37,218 bases of DNA from Sandarakinorhabdus sp. AAP62 (GTDB lineage Bacteria > Pseudomonadota > Alphaproteobacteria > Sphingomonadales > Sphingomonadaceae): NCBI RefSeq assembly GCF_000331225.1, contig NZ_ANFY01000002.1, positions 1 through 37,218 on the forward strand, given 5' to 3'. The notes beneath the pieces are model-generated. The model saw nothing but the letters and a program-made list of their open reading frames with translations. It had not been told where the DNA came from and ran no database searches. A program made the translations under genes and the position numbers. Of this stretch, positions 1 through 7,162 are shown piece after piece. The first letter of the stretch is position 1, and every line of letters begins with the position of its first letter.

Positions 1-80
1 CCCTCTCCCCGCTCGCGTCCAGCCTCGCTGCGCTCGGCACCCTCCCCCAACCCCTCCCTGGAAGGGAGGGGAGACGTCGA
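1..80. repeat. Palindromic intergenic-type repeat, copy 1
   Basis: A perfect 9-bp stem (CCCCTCCCT 51-59 with AGGGAGGGG 63-71, 3-nt loop) is followed towards the window edge by a GC-rich arm containing CGCTGCGCTCGG and CTCTCCCCGC. Related CTCCCC/GGGGAG palindromes occur at 3622-3646, 25316-25341 and 37170-37218, each beside a gene 3' end. This copy lies inside the open glyQ frame. It resembles the short dispersed repeats common between genes in sphingomonads, but I cannot name a family. Confidence 0.6.
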
Positions 81-926
81 CGCCACCCAGCAATCCGCCA
101 CGGCCTTCACCAGATCGCGCACGCGGCCGATATAGGCCTGGCGCTCCGCCACCGAAATCACGCCGCGCGCGTTCAAGAGGTTGAACAAATGGCTGGCCTT
201 GATCGCCTGGTCATAGGCCGGCAGCGGCAGCTTGCGAGCAACCAAAGCGCGGCACTCCTCGGACACATCCTTGAAATGCTGGAACAGCTTCTCGGTGTTC
301 GCCGCATCGAAATTATAGGCGCTGAACTGCTGCTCGTTCTTCAGGAACACGTCGCCATAGGTCACGCCGGCATCATTATAGGCCAGATCGTAAATGCTCT
401 CGACGCCCTGGATATACATGGCGAGCCGTTCCAGACCGTAGGTAAGCTCGCCGGCGACCGGCGCGCAATCATGGCCGGCAACCTGCTGGAAATAGGTGAA
501 CTGGCTCACTTCCATGCCGTCGCACCACACTTCCCAGCCCAGGCCCCAGGCGCCCAAGGTGGGGCTCTCCCAATCATCCTCGACAAAGCGCACATCATGC
601 TTCGCCCGGTCGATGCCGATGGCATCAAGGCTGCCGAGATAGAGGCCGATCAGATCGGCCGGGCTGGGCTTCAATATCACCTGGAACTGGTAATAATGCT
701 GCAGCCGGTTGGGATTCTCGCCATAGCGGCCATCCGACGGCCGGCGGCTGGGCTGCACGTAACAGGCGTTCCAGTGATCGGGCCCCAGGCTGCGCAGCGT
801 TGTGGCCGGGTGGAAGGTGCCCGCCCCCACTTCCAGATCATGGGGTTGCAGGATCACGCAGCCGTGGCCGCCCCAATACTGCTGGAGCGCGAGGATCATC
901 GACTGGAAGGATAGCGGCTTGGTCAC
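1..926 (-). CDS. glyQ: Glycyl-tRNA synthetase alpha subunit (3' end outside window)
   Basis: Alpha chain of the heterotetrameric glycyl-tRNA synthetase, which charges tRNA-Gly in the cytoplasm. Translating the minus strand from a GTG at 926 gives [18 protein letters not shown], followed by [21 protein letters not shown], the [20 protein letters not shown] signature and [18 protein letters not shown], all diagnostic of GlyQ. No in-frame ATG precedes the GTG. The family is about 290-305 residues, and this frame is still open after 308 codons at the window edge. The last 25-30 codons are encoded by a palindromic intergenic-type repeat (1-80) and read as a Gly/Glu/Arg-rich tail, so the natural end of the protein has been extended into the repeat. 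It lies 32 bp after a cytochrome gene on the same strand. glyS is expected just beyond the left edge. The family call is very secure; the exact C-terminus is not visible. Confidence 0.93.
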   Translation of the reverse strand, partial: MTKPLSFQSMILALQQYWGGHGCVILQPHDLEVGAGTFHPATTLRSLGPDHWNACYVQPSRRPSDGRYGENPNRLQHYYQFQVILKPSPADLIGLYLGSLDAIGIDRAKHDVRFVEDDWESPTLGAWGLGWEVWCDGMEVSQFTYFQQVAGHDCAPVAGELTYGLERLAMYIQGVESIYDLAYNDAGVTYGDVFLKNEQQFSAYNFDAANTEKLFQHFKDVSEECRALVARKLPLPAYDQAIKASHLFNLLNARGVISVAERQAYIGRVRDLVKAVADCWVASTSPLPSREGLGEGAERSEAGRERGE

Positions 927-958
927 GTGTGGCCCTTAGCGGGCGGGAGGTTGCGCGG

Positions 959-1255
959 TCAATCAGCCACGAGCCAATCAAGGATGGCCTTGTCATCTGC
1001 CGGGTCGATCGGGGCGGCATAGACGGTGCGCATCTTGGTGATGGTTTCACCCCATTGCACGCGCGTCAGGCGCGGCTGGGCGGTGATCATCGCGGCGCTG
1101 TGGCAGGCGAGGCAATTGTTGTTCACCGCTTCGGACGACACGCCATAGCGTTCGGGCAGCAGGCCTTCGGCATCGGGCAGCTCCACCGCGAGACGCCTGG
1201 TGGGCGGGGCGGCGGCGACAAGGGCCAAGGCAGCAAGAGCGAGAGAGAGGCGCAT
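959..1255 (-). CDS. Small c-type cytochrome, SorB-like electron acceptor of the adjacent molybdoenzyme
   Basis: 98-residue periplasmic monohaem cytochrome. It starts with a Sec-type signal peptide (MRLSLALAALALVAAA), has one haem-binding CLACH motif near residue 48, and has a Met about 30 residues later (ITKMRT) that could be the distal ligand. The start ATG overlaps the stop of the upstream sulfite-oxidase-type gene (TGATG, sharing base 1255), so the two are translationally coupled. That arrangement matches the SorAB sulfite dehydrogenase pair, where the cytochrome takes electrons from the molybdenum subunit. The partner role is inferred from context and size; the haem motif is seen directly. 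SoxD is unlikely because that protein is larger and dihaem. Confidence 0.8.
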   Translation of the reverse strand: MRLSLALAALALVAAAPPTRRLAVELPDAEGLLPERYGVSSEAVNNNCLACHSAAMITAQPRLTRVQWGETITKMRTVYAAPIDPADDKAILDWLVAD

Positions 1256-2427
1256 CAGGCGATCTCCACGCGGACCGGATCGACGCCGGCCCGGTTGTAT
1301 CCGGATGGGTTCCAGTTCTGGGTGAGCGGCTGCGAAACCCCGGCGGCATTGGTGGCCCGTGCAAGGATGATGTGGCGGCCCGGCCCCAGCGCCAGCGCGC
1401 CGCGAAAACGGCGGAAACTGTAACGGCCATGATCGGGGCCAAGCTGCGCCGGCACCCAGCTGCGACCGCCATCGGCGGAAAGCTCCACTTTCTTCACGCC
1501 CTGATCCCCACCAAAGGCCAAGCCCTGCACCGGGGTAAGGCTGCGTGGCGGCAGTTTGCTGTTGTCGGTGATATTGGTGATCACTGCACGCGGCCGCATG
1601 ATGGTGACGGGCACACGCGGACCAGCGGGGGCGCCGGGCACGACATCGGCCAACGCGTTGGCGGGCTGCAGATAGGCCTTGGCCATCCAGAAGCCTTCAT
1701 CCGCCTTGTCCAGCACCTCGATGTGATCGAGCATCTTCACCCAATAGGTGGAATACCAGCCCGGCACGACGAGGCGCAGCGGAAAGCCGTTCAAAAGGGG
1801 TAATGGCTGGCCATTCATGCCCCAGGCGATCAGCACATCGTCGGTCAGCGCATGATCGATGGGCAGCGATTTCTCGAAATCGGGGGCGGCCTCCACCAGC
1901 GGCGTGTCCAGCCCGCCGCAGCGCACGGCCACCGCGCCGGGCCTGACGCCAGCCAGCGCCAGCACGTCCTTCAGCCGCACGCCTTCCCACAGCGCATTGC
2001 CCATCGCGCCATTGCCCCATTGCGCGCCAGCCATGCGCGGGCTGAACAGGCCGCGGCCATTGCCGGCGCACTGGTTTACCGCGGCGATGGCGACGCGCGG
2101 CAGCCTGGCCAGATCGGCCAGCGACAGCTCAAGCGGCTTGCCGACATGGCCGCCGACGCGCAGCCGGTGCTTCGTAGGATCAATGCTGGTCGGGAACGGA
2201 TAATGCCAGCGCACATAAAATCGATCGTTCGGCGTGAAATCATGGGCGTCAAACACGCTCAATGGCGTTTCCAGCAGCGGCGGCGTAGAGCGCTGCAGGA
2301 TCATCTCCCCCTTTTGCGGGAAGGCGCGTGTGGTCGGCCGCAGGCCATTGTCCGCAAAGCCCAGATCGACTTGCGCCGCAGCGGGTGCCGCAAGAGCGGA
2401 AGCGATCAGGGTGCGGCGCGTGAGCAT
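1255..2427 (-). CDS. Sulfite oxidase-family molybdopterin oxidoreductase, SorA-like
   Basis: 390-residue exported molybdenum enzyme. The ATG at 2427 gives a twin-arginine signal (MLTRRTLIASALAAPAAAQ); the open frame continues upstream, but that extension would bury the signal peptide. The oxidoreductase molybdopterin domain spans roughly residues 50-230, with the cysteine expected to ligate Mo in AAVNQCAGNGRG. The Mo-co dimerisation, immunoglobulin-like domain occupies about 250-390 (VKKVELSADGGRSW). The family oxidises sulfite to sulfate or related sulfur substrates in the periplasm. The tightly coupled downstream cytochrome supports a SorAB-like sulfite dehydrogenase; SoxC or a methionine-sulfoxide-type relative are the alternatives. 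The gene begins 25 bp after ychF, probably in one transcript. Substrate specificity cannot be read from the sequence. Confidence 0.8.
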   Translation of the reverse strand: MLTRRTLIASALAAPAAAQVDLGFADNGLRPTTRAFPQKGEMILQRSTPPLLETPLSVFDAHDFTPNDRFYVRWHYPFPTSIDPTKHRLRVGGHVGKPLELSLADLARLPRVAIAAVNQCAGNGRGLFSPRMAGAQWGNGAMGNALWEGVRLKDVLALAGVRPGAVAVRCGGLDTPLVEAAPDFEKSLPIDHALTDDVLIAWGMNGQPLPLLNGFPLRLVVPGWYSTYWVKMLDHIEVLDKADEGFWMAKAYLQPANALADVVPGAPAGPRVPVTIMRPRAVITNITDNSKLPPRSLTPVQGLAFGGDQGVKKVELSADGGRSWVPAQLGPDHGRYSFRRFRGALALGPGRHIILARATNAAGVSQPLTQNWNPSGYNRAGVDPVRVEIA

Positions 2428-2452
2428 GGGGATGGTGTAGCGCTCGCCGCCG

Positions 2453-3553
2453 TCAGGCGCCATGAAGGATGTGCATCACGTCGCCATCCTGCACCACATA
2501 TTCCTTGCCTTCCGCGCGCAGGCGGCCAGCGTCCTTGGCGGCGGTTTCGCCGCCCAGCGTCACATAATCCTCGTATCCGATGGTTTCGGCACGGATGAAC
2601 TTCTTCTCGAAATCGCCATGGATTTCGCCGGCGGCCTGCGGCGCCTTGGAACCGCGCTTCACCGTCCAGGCGCGGGCTTCCTTGGGGCCGACGGTGAAGA
2701 AGGTGATGAGGCCGAGCAGTTCGTAAGCCGCGCGCACGACGCGGGCCAACCCGGTTTCGTGCAGGCCCAGGCTTTCCAGATATTCCTGGCGGTCGGCCGG
2801 TTCCATGGTGGCGATTTCGGCTTCGATGGCAGCCGAAACCACCACGGCACTGGCACCGATGCTTAGCGCCATCTTGGCCACGGCATCGCTCAGCGCATTG
2901 CCGGTGGCGGCGCTGGCTTCTTCGACGTTGCACACATAGAGCACCGGCTTGGTGGTGAGCAGCTGGGCTTGTCTCAGGGCGCGGGCTTCGTCCTCGTCCT
3001 TCGGTTCGGTCAGGCGGGCGGGCTTGCCGGCTTTCAGCAGTTCCAGCGCCTGTCCCAGCACGGCCGCCTGCACCTTGGCCTCCTTGTCGCCCTGCTGCGC
3101 CTTTTTCAGCAGCTGCGGCACCCGCTTCTCGAGGCTTTCCAGATCGGCCAGCATCAGCTCGGTTTCGACCGTTTCGGCATCCTCCACCGGATCAACCTTG
3201 CCGGCGACGTGCGTCACGTCATCATCGATGAAGCAGCGCAGCACATGGGCGATGGCATCGGTTTCGCGGATATTGGCAAGGAACTGGTTGCCCAGGCCTT
3301 CGCCCTTTGAAGCACCCTTCACCAAGCCAGCAATATCGGTGAAGCCCAGCTGCGTTTCGATGATCTTCTGGCTCTTGGCGATGGCGGCGAGCTTGTCGAT
3401 GCGCGGGTCCGGCACGGCCACATTGCCCACGTTCGGTTCGATCGTGCAGAACGGATAATTGGCCGCCTGCGCCGCCGCGGTTTGCGTGAGCGCGTTGAAC
3501 AGGGTGGATTTGCCGACATTGGGCAGGCCGACGATACCGACACGGATGGGCAT
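2453..3553 (-). CDS. ychF: Redox-regulated ATPase/GTPase YchF (OLA1 family)
   Basis: Obg-like P-loop NTPase of 366 residues that binds the ribosome and is linked to stress responses; family members hydrolyse ATP. Walker A is GLPNVGKS at the N-terminus, switch II is DIAGLVKGASKGEGLG, and the base-recognition motif is NVEE rather than NKxD, as expected for the ATP-preferring YchF group. The C-terminal TGS domain includes the typical EGKEYVVQDGDV. The ATG at 3553 places the P-loop at the usual position; the open frame extends 21 codons upstream without family likeness. The upstream gene is pth, and a pth-ychF pair is common in bacteria. Confidence 0.96.
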   Translation of the reverse strand: MPIRVGIVGLPNVGKSTLFNALTQTAAAQAANYPFCTIEPNVGNVAVPDPRIDKLAAIAKSQKIIETQLGFTDIAGLVKGASKGEGLGNQFLANIRETDAIAHVLRCFIDDDVTHVAGKVDPVEDAETVETELMLADLESLEKRVPQLLKKAQQGDKEAKVQAAVLGQALELLKAGKPARLTEPKDEDEARALRQAQLLTTKPVLYVCNVEEASAATGNALSDAVAKMALSIGASAVVVSAAIEAEIATMEPADRQEYLESLGLHETGLARVVRAAYELLGLITFFTVGPKEARAWTVKRGSKAPQAAGEIHGDFEKKFIRAETIGYEDYVTLGGETAAKDAGRLRAEGKEYVVQDGDVMHILHGA

Positions 3554-3621
3554 GAAGTGGTTCCAGATGGATGAGGTTTGACTGCGCCCGTAGCCGGTGA
3601 AGGGGCAATTGCGCAAGCAGA

Positions 3622-3646
3622 CTCCCCTGCCTTGCAGGGAGGGGAG
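3622..3646. repeat. Palindromic repeat after pth, possible terminator
   Basis: Imperfect palindrome (CTCCCCTGC, then GCAGGGAGGGGAG) placed 3 bases past the pth stop codon. The stop itself lies in the string GAGATTCAG, which also flanks the copy downstream of xth at 25316-25341. There is no T-tract, so intrinsic termination is uncertain. It is one of four related copies in the window. Confidence 0.55.
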
Positions 3647-3648
3647 AT

Positions 3649-4221
3649 TCAGGGCTGCAACCGCAGCGCGATATCGGACAGGTAGCGGGCTTCATCGCCG
3701 GCCAGCAGCGTGGGCAATTCGGCGGCCAGCACACCCAGCAGATCGGCGAGCGGGTCCATCTCCAGCTTGGCGAAATTGCCCAATACGTGGCCCGTCACCC
3801 GGTCCTTGTGGCCGGGGTGGCCGATGCCGATGCGCACCCGCCGCCAATCGGGGCCGAGGTGGGCGTCGATGGAACGGATGCCGTTGTGGCCGGCCGCGCC
3901 GCCGCCATGCTTGATCTTCAGCTTGAACGGGGCAAGATCGAGCTCGTCGTAAAACACGGTGAGCGCGGCGGCCGGATCGAGCTTGTAGAAGCGCACCGCT
4001 TCGGCGACGCTGCGGCCGCTTTCATTCATGAAGGTGGCGGGCTTGAGCAGCAGCACCTTGGCCGGCCCGATGCGGCCTTCGGCGGCCATGCCCTGAAAGC
4101 GCGGACGAAACGGCCCGATGTTCCAGCGTTCGGCAATGGCATCAATGGCCATGAAGCCGACATTGTGCCGGTGCAGCGCATATTGCGCGCCGGGATTGCC
4201 GAGGCCAACAAGGATCTGCAT
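3649..4221 (-). CDS. pth: Peptidyl-tRNA hydrolase
   Basis: 190-residue cytoplasmic enzyme that cleaves peptidyl-tRNA released from stalled ribosomes. It starts MQILVGLGNPGAQYALHRHNVGF, containing the catalytic His of the RHNVGF motif and the substrate-binding Asn of the GNPG loop. It also has KPATFMNESG, DELDL and GGGAAGHNGIRS, all classical Pth motifs. The ATG at 4221 gives the normal family N-terminus. Between rplY and pth lies an 84-bp spacer holding two overlapping hairpins. The rplY-pth-ychF order is a conserved translation cluster. The stop codon abuts a palindromic repeat. Confidence 0.96.
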   Translation of the reverse strand: MQILVGLGNPGAQYALHRHNVGFMAIDAIAERWNIGPFRPRFQGMAAEGRIGPAKVLLLKPATFMNESGRSVAEAVRFYKLDPAAALTVFYDELDLAPFKLKIKHGGGAAGHNGIRSIDAHLGPDWRRVRIGIGHPGHKDRVTGHVLGNFAKLEMDPLADLLGVLAAELPTLLAGDEARYLSDIALRLQP

Positions 4222-4249
4222 GGCGCTTGCTGTGTCCCAAACAGGCAAA

Positions 4250-4285
4250 CGGGGCAAGGGATTGCTCCCCTGCCCCGCAGCAATC
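4250..4285 (-). promoter_or_regulatory. Two mutually exclusive hairpins between rplY and pth
   Basis: In the minus-strand transcript, GATTGCT (4285-4279) can pair with AGCAATC (4266-4260). Alternatively the intervening CGGGGCAGGGG can pair with CCCTTGCCCCG (11 pairs including one G-U). The arms interleave, so both cannot form at once. The second hairpin is followed by GTTTGCCTGTTTG, a weak U-rich tail. The arrangement looks like an attenuator or an inefficient terminator between rplY and pth; the function is inference. Confidence 0.4.
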
Positions 4286-4305
4286 GCTGGCTGACGCCGT
4301 TGCGC

Positions 4306-4908
4306 TTATGCGGTCGCGGCAGCTTCGCCTTCTTCGCTCTTCATTGCCTTCGGGGCAACGATGGTGGCGATGGTCAGGCCGGTCTCGCGGCCATGCGGCT
4401 TCACGCCGGCGGGCAGCTTCACATCGGCGATGTGGATGGTGGCGCCCACCTGCAGGCCGGCCAGGCTGATGGTCACATCATCCGGGATCACATCCGGCGC
4501 GCAATCCAGCTTCAGTTCGTGCGCGACGATGTTCAGCATCGCGCCGGTCTTGATGGCCGAAAGTTCCTGATCGACGAAGTGGACCGGGACCGTCACGGTG
4601 ACGACTTCATTGCCGGTGAGGCGCAGGAAATCGACATGGATCGGACGATCGGTAACCGGGTGGAAGGCCACGTCGCGCGGCAGGGTGCGGATGGTGGCAC
4701 CATCCAGTTCCAGCTCGACGATGGCGTTCATGAAATGGCCAGTGTGCAACTGGCGCATGAGGATCTTTTCCTCGACATGGATGGTGGTTGCGGCTTCGCC
4801 AGCACCATAGATCACGGCCGGGACACGGCCTTCGCGGCGGATCGCGCGGGAGGCTCCCTTGCCTGCCTTGGCGCGAAGTTCAGCCACGAGCTTGAAAGTT
4901 TCGCTCAT
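4306..4908 (-). CDS. rplY: 50S ribosomal protein L25/general stress protein Ctc
   Basis: 200-residue two-domain L25 (Ctc/TL5 type) that binds 5S rRNA in the large subunit. The N-terminal L25 domain (about 1-95) shows GKGASRAIRREGRVPAVIYG and the PVHFVDFL-type region read here as RPIHVDFLRL. The C-terminal TL5 domain (about 100-185) contains VPVHFVDQE and DVTISLAGLQVGATIHI. The last residues are acidic and Ala-rich. A good ribosome-binding sequence (AGGAG) precedes the ATG. It heads a translation cluster with pth and ychF. Confidence 0.95.
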   Translation of the reverse strand: MSETFKLVAELRAKAGKGASRAIRREGRVPAVIYGAGEAATTIHVEEKILMRQLHTGHFMNAIVELELDGATIRTLPRDVAFHPVTDRPIHVDFLRLTGNEVVTVTVPVHFVDQELSAIKTGAMLNIVAHELKLDCAPDVIPDDVTISLAGLQVGATIHIADVKLPAGVKPHGRETGLTIATIVAPKAMKSEEGEAAATA

Positions 4909-5043
4909 TGCTTGCTCCTGAATGGATATGATTTCGTTTGCGCCCGCCGCCTCCAGGGATGCGAAAATGGCGGATCACCAACGAAGCGGCGCGCATAGGG
5001 GATGCCGGCGCAAAAGGCAAGCGAAGTCGGCCCGGTTGCAGGA

Positions 5044-5424
5044 TCAAGGCCGGGCGGAGTCGGTGTAACTGTCGATCTTCAGGCTGCCGCCCTCCTCCAC
5101 CAGCACGAACAGTTCCGACACCGGCCCCCGTTCATAGCGGGCCGACCAGGCAATGGTGGTGCGGCCATCGTCGTGGCTGATGCCGCTCAACTGGCCACCG
5201 GTATAGCGGCCGTGGCGCTGGATGATGGCCCGAAACGCCCGCGCCGTGCCGCCACCCGGGCGCAGATTGCGGGTCGATTGGCTGAGCAGGCCATCAACGG
5301 CAACCCAGTCCCCGGCATTGAGGGCCACGTGAAAGCGGTCAATCACAGCGCGGCTGGCTTTCTCGTCCGGCACGGCACATGCGGCTAGCGCAATTGCTGC
5401 CAGAGGGGTGAGCCACCCCCTCAT
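5044..5424 (-). CDS. Putative lipoprotein, NTF2/DUF4019-like
   Basis: 126-residue probable lipoprotein. The ATG at 5424 overlaps the stop of the upstream TraB-family gene (ATGA), and the N-terminus MRGWLTPLAAIALAACAVPD is a lipoprotein signal with an LAAC lipobox, giving a mature N-terminal Cys at about residue 17. The rest (AVIDRFHVALNAGDWVAVDGLLS, then RYTGGQLSGI, TTIAWSARYERGPVSELFVLVEEGG) has the helix-then-sheet pattern of small cone-fold proteins such as DUF4019 or SnoaL-like domains. I do not recognise a specific family with certainty. Longer upstream reading frames are overlapped by the preceding gene and lack a signal peptide. Confidence 0.7.
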   Translation of the reverse strand: MRGWLTPLAAIALAACAVPDEKASRAVIDRFHVALNAGDWVAVDGLLSQSTRNLRPGGGTARAFRAIIQRHGRYTGGQLSGISHDDGRTTIAWSARYERGPVSELFVLVEEGGSLKIDSYTDSARP

Positions 5425-6278
5425 TGGACTCGCTTCACCGGGATGCCACGCGCCTGCAACATGGCGATCAGACTGTGCGGCCCGGCCATGTGGGCCGCAC
5501 CAACCGCCATGAACTTGCGGCCCGGCCGCTTCAGCGCAGCCTGCACCCAATTGGCCCAGGCGGCGTTGCGGTCGTGAAACAGGCGTTTTTCCAGTTCCGG
5601 CGACAGGCTGGCGTCGTCAAAATCCTTCAGGATGCGATCCACGTCGCCCGCACCCCAGGCGGCGACCAGCCCCTGCATCTGTTCCACAGTCTTGCCGGCA
5701 TCGGCAATCGCTGAAGCGAGCAGCAGCCGCTGATCGGCTTCGGGCAGGCTGTCGAAAAGGGCCAATTGGCCGCGCGCGGTTTCCAGGCCAATCAGCCGCT
5801 TGCCGGCGGCGCGGGCGCGGGCAATCAGGGCGACATCAACCCCGGCCGCCGGATCAAGCCCGGCGCGCGCCACCTCGATCTGCACCAGGGTGAGCGCTGC
5901 CAGCCAGCTTTCCATCCCATCCAGCGCGCCCACCGGCAGCCCGGCGGCCTTCAGCAGCGCATCGGCCTTGGGCTTCAATTCGTCGGGCAGCCGGCTGGCC
6001 AGCGGCACCGGGGTCGGCAGCCGGCCCAATTCCATTACCACGGCGCGCATGGCGGCCGGATCGGACGGCCCGGCAATTTCCACCACCAGCGTGCCGGCGC
6101 GATTGAAGGCCTGCGCCGCCTGCGGGGTGAGCCAGTCCGTACCCTTCGGCAGGGCATGGATGGTGCCATAGAGCGTGATCTGACGCTTGCCCTGCCCCAC
6201 CTGCCACATCGCCGGCACTGCCCAGGCGGGGGAAGCGAGCCACAGGCATAGGATCAGAAACAGGCGGTGCAACATCAT
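5421..6278 (-). CDS. TraB/GumN family protein, exported
   Basis: 285-residue exported protein. MMLHRLFLILCLWLASPAWA is a signal peptide with cleavage before VPAMW; ATGs at 6278 and 6275 both serve. The mature domain begins with LYGTIHALPKGTDWL, the GxxH motif of the TraB/PrgY/GumN superfamily, and ends with FMAVGAAHMAGPHSLI, the second conserved GxxH motif of that fold. Members are suspected metal-dependent hydrolases or proteases (the Tiki/TraB clan), but the bacterial GumN-like proteins have no settled function. The gene is followed without a gap by a small lipoprotein gene (ATGA overlap). Confidence 0.85.
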   Translation of the reverse strand: MMLHRLFLILCLWLASPAWAVPAMWQVGQGKRQITLYGTIHALPKGTDWLTPQAAQAFNRAGTLVVEIAGPSDPAAMRAVVMELGRLPTPVPLASRLPDELKPKADALLKAAGLPVGALDGMESWLAALTLVQIEVARAGLDPAAGVDVALIARARAAGKRLIGLETARGQLALFDSLPEADQRLLLASAIADAGKTVEQMQGLVAAWGAGDVDRILKDFDDASLSPELEKRLFHDRNAAWANWVQAALKRPGRKFMAVGAAHMAGPHSLIAMLQARGIPVKRVQ

Positions 6279-6308
6279 GCAAGGTCGATAGCAGGCCGGC
6301 AGGCAACG

Positions 6309-6340
6309 AAAAAGGGCCGCCCCTTGCGGGACGGCCCTCT
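6309..6340 (-). terminator. Rho-independent terminator of the PEP-CTERM gene
   Basis: On the minus strand the stem AGGGCCG-TCCC pairs with GGG-CGGCCCT around a short GCAA-containing loop and is followed by TTTTT (plus-strand A run 6309-6313). It lies 20 bases after the PEP-CTERM stop at 6361 and before the TraB-family start at 6278, so it separates the two transcription units. Confidence 0.75.
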
Positions 6341-6360
6341 TTGTCGCGACGAGCGAAAAA

Positions 6361-6987
6361 TCAGGCGGCGACGGCGCGGCGGCGGCGCATTGCGGCACCG
6401 GTCAGGCCGAAGCCGGCAATCAGCATCGCCCAGCTGGCCGGTTCCGGCACGCCAGGAGCCAGTTCACCCAGTTCATAGGTGAAAAGCACGCGGCTGATCG
6501 CGCCGCCTTCCGTCCAGATATTGACTGGATCGGTCGCGCGCATCTGGTTCTGCATGCCCAAGCGTTGCAGCGTGATGGCATTGCCGCCCAAGGTGGTGGC
6601 AAAGCCGCCCGCGCCATAGCTGTTGGTCGCCGACGCACCACGACTACCAAGCAGACCAACGATATCGCCGGCCCGGAACTGAATGGCGGCCGCAACGAAA
6701 CCAATGCTGGCGTCGTCGCGGATCAGGCGCAGCGTGGTAAAATCATTGGTGGTGGCGCTGAACGTCGGGATGGCGCTGTTGAAGCGCATCACCGCGATGT
6801 CCTGACTGGCGCTGGAAGCGTCGGTCGGCACCAACAGGCCGGTGATGTAGAAATCGACCGGTGCGGTGAACCAGTAACCGCGGGTGTTGCCCGTGAAGGT
6901 CGAGGTCTGCGGGCCCACGTCGATCGTGGCCGCCGCAACTGGCGCTGCCAGTGCTGCCGCTGTCAGCAAAAGCATTATCTTGTGCAT
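6361..6987 (-). CDS. PEP-CTERM sorting domain protein
   Basis: 208-residue secreted protein of unknown function. The ATG at 6987 gives a signal peptide (MHKIMLLLTAAALAAPVAAA). The body is rich in Thr, Ala and Gly with beta-type patterning (GYWFTAPVDFYITGLLVP). The tail has the sorting signal VPEPASWAMLIAGFGLTG, then AAMRRRR, that is PEP motif, hydrophobic helix and basic end. This PEPxxWAMLI form is common in sphingomonads. Such proteins are anchored or processed by an exosortase; no exosortase gene is in the window. The gene has its own terminator and an AT-rich upstream region, so it is probably monocistronic. Confidence 0.88.
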   Translation of the reverse strand: MHKIMLLLTAAALAAPVAAATIDVGPQTSTFTGNTRGYWFTAPVDFYITGLLVPTDASSASQDIAVMRFNSAIPTFSATTNDFTTLRLIRDDASIGFVAAAIQFRAGDIVGLLGSRGASATNSYGAGGFATTLGGNAITLQRLGMQNQMRATDPVNIWTEGGAISRVLFTYELGELAPGVPEPASWAMLIAGFGLTGAAMRRRRAVAA

Positions 6988-7162
6988 GAATCCCCCAAAC
7001 AAAACCGCAGGCTCATTGAGTCTGCCGCTTCGAGGAAAGCAATATTCATGCCAACACTCGTCCAACGTTCAACACATTGAAAACAAACAGACAAACTCTA
7101 CGCCTTCTCAAAGGAAGACGAAAATATGTCAATTTTTCCGACACTTATATCTTACCGGGCAG
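6988..7162 (-). promoter_or_regulatory. AT-rich leader/promoter region of the PEP-CTERM gene
   Basis: This 175-bp gap is clearly richer in A and T than its surroundings. On the minus strand it contains TTGACA (7132-7127) without a good -10 at 17 bp, and, closer to the gene, TTGAAC followed after 17 nt by ATGAAT. A purine-rich GGGGGA sits just before the ATG. Promoter placement is uncertain; no other feature is visible here. Confidence 0.35.

Noticed and set aside
189-914. Open frame of 241 codons on the plus strand
   Set aside because: It is antisense to glyQ, whose minus-strand translation carries every family motif; the plus-strand product resembles nothing.
3787-4998. Plus-strand open frame of 403 codons
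   Set aside because: It runs antisense to pth and rplY, both certain, and is an effect of high GC content and low stop frequency.
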